The notes under the pieces: generated by a model
The model's input: the letters and a program-made list of their open reading frames with translations, nothing else
The model's database searches: none
What the model was told of the DNA's origin: nothing
Position numbers and translations under genes: made by a program
DNA from: an uncultured Roseiflexaceae bacterium
GTDB taxonomy: Bacteria > Chloroflexota > Chloroflexia > Chloroflexales > Roseiflexaceae
Assembly: GCA_903868295.1 (NCBI GenBank)
Contig: CAIPUQ010000407.1
Coordinates: 1 to 5,568 of the forward strand
Direction of reading: 5' to 3'
DNA length: 5,568 nucleotides
Shown: positions 1 to 4,978 of the stretch, in pieces
Layout: every line of letters begins with the position of its first letter
How positions within the stretch are numbered: the stretch's first letter is position 1

Positions 1-337
1 CCCGACGCGGGGGCCGAATGACGCAGGTGGACCACAACCGACACGTGGGCCAGAGGGAGGCGGGGGACCGCGCCCGACGCGGGGGCCGAATGACGCAGGT
101 GGACCACAACCGACACGTGGGCCAGAGGGAGGCGGGGGACCGCGCCCGACGCGGGGGCCGAATGACGCAGGCGGACCACAACCGACACGAGGGCCAGAGG
201 GTGACGGGGGACCGCGCCCGACGCGTGGGCCGAATGACGCAGGTGGACCACAACCGACGCCTGGGCCAGAGGGTGGCGGTGGACCGCAACCGACGCGTGG
301 GCCAGAGGGCGGCGGGGGACCGCGACCGACGCGGAGA
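1..337 (+). repeat. 36-bp tandem repeat array with 72-bp higher-order period
   Basis: Two related 36-bp units alternate. Unit A contains GGGCCGAATGACGCAGG and unit B contains GGGCCAGAGGGAGGCGG; both begin with CCGACRCG. The A-B pair of 72 bp is repeated four times, starting at 1, 73, 145 and 217. Bases 1-72 and 73-144 are identical, and later copies diverge by a few bases. The array closes with an extra B unit (290-325) and a fragment. The left end is cut by the window, so the copy number is a minimum. Both periods are multiples of 3, so the repeat can expand or contract without breaking the frame of the tail it encodes. The plus strand is rich in G runs. Confidence 0.95.
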
Positions 338-343
338 CCATAG
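2..343 (+). CDS. C-terminal part of a protein with a 12-residue Pro/Gly/Arg-rich repeat tail (5' end outside window)
   Basis: The frame starting at base 2 is open from the window edge to a TAG at 341-343. It encodes nine full 12-residue repeats and a short last one, alternating PTRGPNDAGGPQ and PTRGPEGGGGPR, and ending in PTRRP. No start codon is present, so the body of the gene lies upstream. This frame is preferred because differences between repeat copies fall mainly on third codon positions: aca/acg for Thr, cgg/cgt/cga for Arg, gga/ggt/ggc for Gly and cca/ccg for Pro. The few replacements are one Arg to Pro, one Gly to Asp and one Arg to Gln. The stop falls exactly where the repeat decays, 12 bp before a terminator hairpin. 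The tail is probably disordered and weakly basic. Such tails occur on nucleic-acid-binding and surface proteins, but nothing here tells which, and I do not recognise the gene. It is convergent with aroE. Confidence 0.72.
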   Translation, partial: PTRGPNDAGGPQPTRGPEGGGGPRPTRGPNDAGGPQPTRGPEGGGGPRPTRGPNDAGGPQPTRGPEGDGGPRPTRGPNDAGGPQPTPGPEGGGGPQPTRGPEGGGGPRPTRRP

Positions 344-354
344 AAGAACGATAT

Positions 355-380
355 ACGGCCGGGGCAAGTGCCCCGGCCGT
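355..380. terminator. Bidirectional intrinsic terminator between convergent genes
   Basis: A perfect 11-bp inverted repeat, ACGGCCGGGGC and GCCCCGGCCGT, encloses the 4-base loop AAGT. It lies 11 bp after the plus-strand stop (343) and 14 bp after the aroE stop (395). On the plus strand the stem is followed by CGTTTGTGTCTGTGTT, on the minus strand by ATATCGTTCTTCT. Both tails are T-rich without a clean run of T, so it fits a shared terminator for both transcription units. Confidence 0.85.
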
Positions 381-394
381 CGTTTGTGTCTGTG

Positions 395-1240
395 TTATGC
401 GTTGCGCAGTGCGGTCAGCATGAGATCGAGCGGCGGGGTACGCCCGGTCCAGTGTTCGAACGCTATGATGGCTTGGCGGGCAAGCATGCCGAGGCCATCG
501 TGGGCCTGTGCACCGCGGCTGCGGGCATCGGCGAGGAGCTTGGTGGGGCGGTAGACCATGTCGTAGACGGTCATGCTGGGGAGGATGAACGCAGCGTCGA
601 GCGGCGTTTCGTCGCCGTGCCAGCCGAGGGTAGTGGCATTGACGATGAGGGTGGCGTCACCGATAACCTCGGCCAGATCTGGCTCGTCGGGCGCGGCGTA
701 GGTGAGGATCGGATCGTAGTCGAGCGAGGCGAGGACGTCTCCGAGGAGCTCTTCGGCTTTTTCGATGGTGCGGTTGATGATGGTGATACGGGCAGCACCG
801 GCATGGGCGAGGGCGAACGCAGCCGCTCGGGCTGCACCACTCGCACCGAGGATGACGACAGACAAGCCGTCGGGGTTGAGGCCACAGACGTGGGTCACCT
901 CGTCGAGGAAGGCTGGTGCATCGGTATTGGTGGCACGCAATCGCCCATCGGGGAGGCGAATGATGGTGTTGGCTGCGCCGATGAGTTCGGCGATGGCGTC
1001 GACTTCGTCGACGAGGGGCATGATGGCGAGCTTGTGCGGCAGGGTGACGTTGGCACCATACATGTGTGGTGCACGCAGTGATTCGATGCGCGCGGGGAGA
1101 TCTGCGAGTGGAGTGTGCCAGCGCTCGTAGTGTGCATCGAGCCCGAAGTGGGCGAATGCAGCGTTGTGCATTGCAGGAGACTTGCTGTGCGCCACGGGGT
1201 CACCGATGACACCGGCGATCCGCGTCTGATTGGACGACAT
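395..1240 (-). CDS. aroE: Shikimate dehydrogenase (NADP+), AroE
   Basis: AroE reduces 3-dehydroshikimate to shikimate with NADPH, the fourth step of the shikimate pathway to aromatic amino acids, in the cytoplasm. The 281-residue length is normal for the family. The substrate domain shows GDPVAHSKSPAMHN (13-26), with the two Ser that hold the shikimate carboxylate, then NVTLPHK with the catalytic Lys at 70 and NTD with the catalytic Asp at 107. The nucleotide domain has the glycine loop GASGAARA (132-139) and NRT (156-158), whose Arg and Thr usually bind the NADP 2'-phosphate. NATTLG (201-206), VYDMVYRP (225-232) and GLGMLARQA (249-257) complete the set. The ATG at 1240 is preceded by GGAG six bases upstream. 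It lies 21 bp after mltG, last in a three-gene operon, and ends next to a terminator. No key residue is missing. Identification is very secure. Confidence 0.97.
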   Translation of the reverse strand: MSSNQTRIAGVIGDPVAHSKSPAMHNAAFAHFGLDAHYERWHTPLADLPARIESLRAPHMYGANVTLPHKLAIMPLVDEVDAIAELIGAANTIIRLPDGRLRATNTDAPAFLDEVTHVCGLNPDGLSVVILGASGAARAAAFALAHAGAARITIINRTIEKAEELLGDVLASLDYDPILTYAAPDEPDLAEVIGDATLIVNATTLGWHGDETPLDAAFILPSMTVYDMVYRPTKLLADARSRGAQAHDGLGMLARQAIIAFEHWTGRTPPLDLMLTALRNA

Positions 1241-1261
1241 GGGGGGCTCCGTACTCTGGTG

Positions 1262-2350
1262 TTATTGGGCGCAGGAAAGGTATTGTTGTTCGAAGACGAG
1301 GAACTCGTCGTACGAGGCAGCAAAATTGTGTTGGCCGGGTGCACCGCACTTGGCGACGAAGTACATATAGTTGGCGGTGGCATCGGGACGAGCGGCTGCC
1401 CGCAGGGCGGTCAATCCGGGTGCGCTGATGGGGCCGGGCGGCAGACCGATTTGGACGCGGGTGTTGTACAAGCCGGGGGCGCCGTTGATTTCGTCGATGG
1501 TCAAATTGTCGAGCTTGGGCCACCAATCACCGGGTTGACCGAGGATATATTGCACCGTTGGGTCGGATTGGAGCTTGCCACCGCCGGTTTCGCCGGCGTT
1601 TTCGGGCTTGAGGCGGTTCCAAAAAACGGCGGAGATGAGCGCCATTTCGTCGTCGCGGGCTGCCTCACGTTGGATAATCGAGGCCATGGTGACGATGTTA
1701 TGGACCGTCACATCGGGGACTTGGACTTCGCGTTCGAGGGTAGCGTATTGTTCTTCGAAGTGGCCGATGAGCAAATCGACGACGTCGGTGATGGTGTCGG
1801 TCTCGTTGAGGCGATAGGTGTCGGGGAACAAATAGCCCTCGAGCGTCGCGTCGGCAGGGAGCGAATCGAGATAAATGTGACCTGCTTTGAAGCGCGCACC
1901 GGACTGGAACGCCGTCAGTGCCATGGGCTCGGTAATATTGAGGAACCCCGCATTGCCTACCACCGCGGCGATTTGTTCGAGACGCATGCCTTCGATGATG
2001 GTGATTTGGACTTCTTTGACGCGGGCTTGTTGCAGGGCAATCATGATTTCGTTCATGGTCATGTTTTGGCGCAACACGAAGTTGCCGGCCTGGAGTTTGT
2101 CGTCGAGGTTCTGCAACCGCGCGAGTGCCACAAAGAGCAACGGTTGGCGGACCAGTTTGAGCTCGGCCAAGCGCGCCGCGATGGCGTTGGTGTTTTCGCC
2201 GGTCTCGACGATGAACTCGATGGGGGTGTCGTCGCTGCCGCCGGGACGGCGGATTTCGCCCGACAGGAGCATAAACACCGCTGCAGCGATGACTGCGAGT
2301 AGCGCAGTAATCAGAAAGAGTGCACGAAAAAAGCGAAACACCGCAGGCAC
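1262..2350 (-). CDS. mltG: Endolytic murein transglycosylase MltG (YceG-like)
   Basis: MltG cleaves nascent glycan strands inside the chain at the outer face of the membrane, leaving a 1,6-anhydro end and setting strand length. The predicted protein has 362 residues. A short basic N-terminus precedes one membrane segment (about 8-30). A LysM-like subdomain follows at about 43-110, then the catalytic domain with EGYLFPDTY (171-179), ASIIQREA (223-230), LQSDPTVQY (260-268) and GLPPGPISAPG (302-312). The presumed catalytic Glu is 229 in QREA; this is by alignment from memory with the ASIVEKE motif of E. coli. Many older annotations call this family aminodeoxychorismate lyase, which should not be used. 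The first start is GTG at 2350, 15 bp after the HEAT gene stop, but a GTG three codons later (2341) has the better ribosome-binding site. It shares an operon with aroE, a pairing seen in several bacterial phyla. Two Cys (335, 360) lie in the outside part. Confidence 0.95.
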   Translation of the reverse strand: MPAVFRFFRALFLITALLAVIAAAVFMLLSGEIRRPGGSDDTPIEFIVETGENTNAIAARLAELKLVRQPLLFVALARLQNLDDKLQAGNFVLRQNMTMNEIMIALQQARVKEVQITIIEGMRLEQIAAVVGNAGFLNITEPMALTAFQSGARFKAGHIYLDSLPADATLEGYLFPDTYRLNETDTITDVVDLLIGHFEEQYATLEREVQVPDVTVHNIVTMASIIQREAARDDEMALISAVFWNRLKPENAGETGGGKLQSDPTVQYILGQPGDWWPKLDNLTIDEINGAPGLYNTRVQIGLPPGPISAPGLTALRAAARPDATANYMYFVAKCGAPGQHNFAASYDEFLVFEQQYLSCAQ

Positions 2351-2353
2351 CTC
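2348..2353 (-). promoter_or_regulatory. Shine-Dalgarno GAGGTG favouring the second GTG start of mltG
   Basis: Read on the minus strand, GAGGTG is followed after six bases (CCTGCG) by GTG at 2341-2339. The first possible GTG start (2350-2348) is itself the last three bases of this site and has no good site ahead of it. The likely true start is therefore codon 4, giving a 359-residue protein beginning at FRFFRALFL after the initiator. Confidence 0.5.
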
Positions 2354-2365
2354 ACGTAAGAACGA

Positions 2366-3628
2366 TTATGGGGTGGGCGTTGGAGACTCTTCGGGTGGGA
2401 GCGGTGGAATCTCGGTCGCGACCACGCCGCCTTCGGCAGTTGCCTCTGGCGTGCCTTCGGCAGGGGCAGCAGGGTCGAGGGTTGGCGTGAGCTCTGGCTC
2501 CGGGGTAGCGGTTTTGGCGGGTACGCGGGTCGGGATCTGCATGTCTTCGATGGGCAACTCGACCGCTGGTGCAACGACCAGTGCCATGTTGATCCAGCCA
2601 CTGCCGTCCGGCGAGCCGATGGAAGATGTCGCTGAGCGCTTGGAACCGAGTTTGATTTTGAACCACGAGCGGTCCGGTGTTGTCGCGAGATAGAAGATTT
2701 CGTCGTCGATGACGACTTGCCCGACCACATTATTGGCTTGTATGGCAGGTTGACTGCGGACATTGCCGGGGTTGATGATGATACCGGGGATATCGCCCAG
2801 AGCGCTCTGGGTTGCAATCACGGTGGCGGTCGGTTCGGTGTTGTCGGTGGGCGGTGCAACTGCCTCGTCTTGGCTGACGGTCGGGACCGGTGCGGTGTCG
2901 ACGCCGACGTTGCTGATCTCACCACGGACGCGGTCAAAGACGTTGTAGGCGAGGACCAAAGCGAGCAACAGGATGATGGTCGACACGGCTGTTTTGAGCA
3001 GTTCGACGACTTTGACCGTGATGTTGACGGTCTGCATCTGGTCGATGGCGCTCTGCGCGACTCCGGCGATAGACTCGCCCCAGGTGGTTTTGGAGCGGTC
3101 GTCGCGGGCAATCCGGCGGAGTGCAAGCAGGGCGCGGGTATTGCCGACAACCGACAGTGAGCGCACCACGCTCCAGCGGACGTTGCTGTTGGGGTGATTG
3201 AGTGCGTCGATGAGGGGTTGGGTCGCTTGGCGATCGCCGATTTCGCCGAGGACCTCGGCGGCGCGGTACGACATCAACCATGGATTATCGGGATGGAGCG
3301 CCGTGACGAGGGCTGGCAGGGCGTTGGAGCCCAAGGTGACCAGCTCTTCGGCGGCTTGGATGTGGCCTGGGTTGTCGGGGTCGCCCAGCGCTTGGACCAG
3401 CGTAAGACAACGATCGAACAGCGGACCCGTCACCGGGATGGGTGCGGTCTGCGATGTCGGGGTGAAGTTGTTGAGGAGTTTGTCGAGGTAAGCGAGGGCC
3501 GACGAGCGCGGGTTGCGTGCTTTTTGATCGCGCTTGCGGATGCGCAGCGGTGCCGATTGGCTCGTATCTGCCGGAGTGCGATCGGGAGTAGCACGGCGTG
3601 GCTCACGCGGGCGTGTATCTTGATCCAT
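2366..3628 (-). CDS. HEAT-repeat / single membrane segment / SH3-like domain protein
   Basis: A 420-residue protein of no known function. Residues 1-45 are polar and strongly basic (RIRKRDQKAR at 29-38). Residues about 75-198 form three or so HEAT-like helical repeats, such as HIQAAEELVTLGSNALPALV, SYRAAEVLGEIGDRQATQPL and VRWSVVRSLSVVGNTRALLAL. One membrane helix lies at about 213-230 (AVSTIILLLALVLAYNVF). After a Thr/Pro-rich linker, residues 283-352 resemble a bacterial SH3 domain, with GNVRSQPA, VVGQV, RSWFKIKL and GSGWINMALV in the usual order. The end (353-420) is Pro/Thr/Glu-rich and finishes PTPTP. The basic N-terminus suggests the HEAT part is cytoplasmic and the SH3-like part outside, where it could bind peptidoglycan or protein. 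It is first in the operon, 15 bp ahead of mltG, so a role in wall synthesis is plausible but inferred. The site before the ATG at 3628 is weak (GAG seven bases upstream). Confidence 0.88.
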   Translation of the reverse strand: MDQDTRPREPRRATPDRTPADTSQSAPLRIRKRDQKARNPRSSALAYLDKLLNNFTPTSQTAPIPVTGPLFDRCLTLVQALGDPDNPGHIQAAEELVTLGSNALPALVTALHPDNPWLMSYRAAEVLGEIGDRQATQPLIDALNHPNSNVRWSVVRSLSVVGNTRALLALRRIARDDRSKTTWGESIAGVAQSAIDQMQTVNITVKVVELLKTAVSTIILLLALVLAYNVFDRVRGEISNVGVDTAPVPTVSQDEAVAPPTDNTEPTATVIATQSALGDIPGIIINPGNVRSQPAIQANNVVGQVVIDDEIFYLATTPDRSWFKIKLGSKRSATSSIGSPDGSGWINMALVVAPAVELPIEDMQIPTRVPAKTATPEPELTPTLDPAAPAEGTPEATAEGGVVATEIPPLPPEESPTPTP

Positions 3629-3644
3629 GCAACAACTCTATCCT

Positions 3645-3672
3645 GTTATTTCAGTGTGCTGGGGGATGTCAA
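3645..3672 (-). promoter_or_regulatory. Alternative proximal promoter for the HEAT-mltG-aroE operon
   Basis: On the minus strand TTGACA (3672-3667) is a perfect -35 box, followed after 16 bp by AATAAC (3650-3645), a 4-of-6 match to TATAAT. The leader would be only about ten bases, so I regard it as weaker than the upstream promoter. Confidence 0.3.
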
Positions 3673-3677
3673 CCATA

Positions 3678-3701
3678 AAAGTGCAGGTATTGTAGCACTT
3701 T
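3678..3701. promoter_or_regulatory. Inverted repeat around the -10 box, candidate operator
   Basis: AAAGTGC (3678-3684) and GCACTTT (3695-3701) form a perfect 7-bp inverted repeat with a 10-bp spacer. The spacer contains the TACAAT box of the minus-strand promoter. The dyad centres lie about 17 bp apart, which could suit a dimeric repressor. No U tract follows and it is not at a gene end, so a terminator is unlikely. No regulator family is recognised. Confidence 0.4.
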
Positions 3702-3718
3702 CAGCTTATCAGCGTCAA
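3689..3718 (-). promoter_or_regulatory. Main sigma-70-like promoter of the HEAT-mltG-aroE operon
   Basis: On the minus strand TTGACG (3718-3713) and TACAAT (3694-3689) are separated by 18 bp. Both match the consensus at 5 of 6 positions. The start of transcription would be near 3682, leaving a leader of about 50 bases before the ATG at 3628. The -10 box lies inside an inverted repeat (3678-3701). Confidence 0.6.
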
Positions 3719-3744
3719 CGTACGGCAACCTGAACGCATGCTGA

Positions 3745-3776
3745 TGCGCACCTCAATGCGCCACATGCGGTGCGCA
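3745..3776. promoter_or_regulatory. Inverted repeat TGCGCACC-N16-GGTGCGCA upstream of the aminotransferase
   Basis: Perfect 8-bp arms lie at 3745-3752 and 3769-3776. Further TGCG copies fall inside at 3757 and 3766. The right arm sits just ahead of the likely -10 box (3785-3790), over the place of a missing -35 box, where an activator or repressor site would be expected. The arms are GC-rich, so chance repeats are possible. Confidence 0.35.
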
Positions 3777-3784
3777 ATTGGGCA

Positions 3785-3790
3785 GATAAT
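3785..3790 (+). promoter_or_regulatory. Candidate -10 box GATAAT for the aminotransferase-LOG operon
   Basis: GATAAT matches TATAAT at 5 of 6 positions and lies 27 bp before the ATG at 3818. No recognisable -35 box lies 16 to 18 bp upstream, so the promoter would be weak or dependent on a bound activator. Confidence 0.4.
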
Positions 3791-3806
3791 AGCGTGACGT
3801 GAGAAA

Positions 3807-3812
3807 AGAGGA
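3807..3812 (+). promoter_or_regulatory. Shine-Dalgarno AGAGGA deciding the aminotransferase start
   Basis: AGAGGA ends five bases before the ATG at 3818 but only two bases before the adjacent GTG at 3815. The spacing picks the ATG as the start. Confidence 0.6.
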
Positions 3813-3817
3813 CAGTG

Positions 3818-4969
3818 ATGACGGGATTTTTGGGCGACGCAGACATCAGTGTCAACCGCATCGAGGCACTCCGTGCGCGTCTGAGCGGCTATATCGACCT
3901 CACCAGCGCAAATCCCACGACACAGGGCCAACACTTCCCCGCTGACATTCTGGCGCGGGCCGCTGCCCCGTATTGGCAGACGCGCCGCTATGCGCCAGAT
4001 GCGCGTGGGTTGTTGCCGGCGCGGCAGGCGGTGGCGGCGTATTATGCGCAGCGGCAACCCGCGTTGCGGTGCGATCCCACGCAGGATATTTTTCTGACTG
4101 CCAGTACCAGCGAGGCCTATGTGTTGCTGTTTGGCTTGCTGGCCAACGCAGGCGACAACATCCTGGCGCCGGCAGTGTCGTACCCGTTGTTCGAGTACTT
4201 GGCAGCGCTGTTCCAACTCGAGCTGCGTACCTACCCGCTCGACGAAGCACGCGGCTGGCGCATCGATCCGTGGCAACTGGGGCGTCTGAGCGATGAACGT
4301 ACCCGGGCGGTGCTGGTGGTGTCGCCCCACAACCCAACCGGCGCGGTGGTGCGCAGTGCCCTGCCGGTGCTGCAGTGGATGGACGTGCCGGTGATTTGTG
4401 ACGAGGTGTTTTCCGAGTTCCCGTATGCCATCGACAGCGTTCCACCACTGGCCGCGCTGATGCCCAACCTGCCCATCTTTACGCTCAACGGGTTGTCCAA
4501 AATGTATGCATTGCCCGACATGAAGCTCGGCTGGATTGCGCTCACGCAGGTCGCCCGCGAGCGCTACGGTGAGCGGCTGGCGGTGATGAACGACACGTTG
4601 CTGGGCGCGAGTGGGTTGATTCAGACAATGCTGCCGACGTTGATGGCCGAGGGTGGGCCGTTTGTGGCACAGCAACGGGCGTCGATACGGGCCAATCTCG
4701 ATGCCGCGCTGGAGTTGCTGCGGGCTTGTGCACAGCTGCGGGTGCGTGCACCCGATGCAGGGTATTATGTGTTTATGGAATGTCTGATCGACGCCGATGA
4801 AGAAACAGTGGTCCTCTATTTGCTCGAAAACGGCGTTCTGGTCTATCCCGGGTATTTTTTTGGAGAGACTCGCGGTCGTTATTTGGCGATTTCGTGCCTG
4901 GTTGCGCACGACGTCTTGATCGCGGGTATTCGGCAGATGTGCGCCGCGTTGGCGCGTTACCCCGCATAG
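3818..4969 (+). CDS. Class I/II PLP-dependent aminotransferase
   Basis: The protein of 383 residues has the fold type I aminotransferase pattern and should move an amino group between an amino acid and a 2-oxo acid; the substrate cannot be read from sequence. Motifs in order are DLTSANPT (27-34), YAPDARGLLPARQAV (58-72), TASTSEAY (94-101) near the cofactor ring, SPHNPTG (169-175) with Asn172, CDEVFSEF (194-201) with Asp195, which pairs with the pyridine nitrogen, and LNGLSKMYALP (223-233) with the Schiff-base Lys228. GRYLAIS (353-359) carries Arg354, likely to bind the substrate carboxylate. Eight residues after Lys228, where most class I enzymes have a phosphate-binding Arg, there is Lys236 (DMKLGW). 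A GTG directly before the ATG would add one residue but is too near the ribosome-binding site. It heads a plus-strand operon with the LOG-family gene, divergent from the HEAT-mltG-aroE operon. Confidence 0.93.
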   Translation: MTGFLGDADISVNRIEALRARLSGYIDLTSANPTTQGQHFPADILARAAAPYWQTRRYAPDARGLLPARQAVAAYYAQRQPALRCDPTQDIFLTASTSEAYVLLFGLLANAGDNILAPAVSYPLFEYLAALFQLELRTYPLDEARGWRIDPWQLGRLSDERTRAVLVVSPHNPTGAVVRSALPVLQWMDVPVICDEVFSEFPYAIDSVPPLAALMPNLPIFTLNGLSKMYALPDMKLGWIALTQVARERYGERLAVMNDTLLGASGLIQTMLPTLMAEGGPFVAQQRASIRANLDAALELLRACAQLRVRAPDAGYYVFMECLIDADEETVVLYLLENGVLVYPGYFFGETRGRYLAISCLVAHDVLIAGIRQMCAALARYPA

Positions 4970-4972
4970 GAG
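4968..4972 (+). promoter_or_regulatory. Shine-Dalgarno AGGAG of the LOG-family gene, overlapping the upstream stop
   Basis: AGGAG stands six bases before the ATG at 4979 and shares two bases with the aminotransferase stop TAG (4967-4969). This supports the chosen start and possible translational coupling of the two genes. Confidence 0.8.
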
Positions 4973-4978
4973 CACCCC

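Noticed and set aside
1..337. CRISPR array
   Set aside because: Units are contiguous and related throughout, with no unique spacers between conserved repeats. The pattern is a plain tandem repeat that reads as protein.
1..337. G-quadruplex-forming region
   Set aside because: G runs are frequent on the plus strand, but many are followed by C runs that could pair with them, and one loop between runs would be about 14 bases. The G content is explained by Gly, Pro and Arg codons.
18..554. A 178-residue plus-strand frame with a MTQVDHNRHVGQR-type repeat
   Set aside because: It reads the same repeat array one base out of step with the frame ending at 343. In it, copy-to-copy differences become amino acid replacements, and it runs through the terminator and into the aroE gene antisense.
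368..1081. Long plus-strand frame antisense to aroE
   Set aside because: The opposite strand encodes a complete AroE with all its motifs. The antisense frame begins in the terminator loop, has no recognisable domain and is an expected shadow of a GC-rich gene.
1115..2302. 395-residue plus-strand frame antisense to mltG and the start of aroE
   Set aside because: It spans the reverse of two genes with clear family motifs, is Asp/Glu/Gly/Val-rich without a domain, and has no promoter or ribosome-binding site that I can see.
3678..3701. CIRCE heat-shock operator
   Set aside because: CIRCE has GCACTC on the left arm and GAGTGC on the right; here the order is reversed and the last arm bases differ.
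3701..4975. 424-residue minus-strand frame antisense to the aminotransferase
   Set aside because: Rich in His, Gln and Arg with no family motif, covering exactly the aminotransferase gene, whose catalytic motifs are intact. It would also run into the divergent promoter region.
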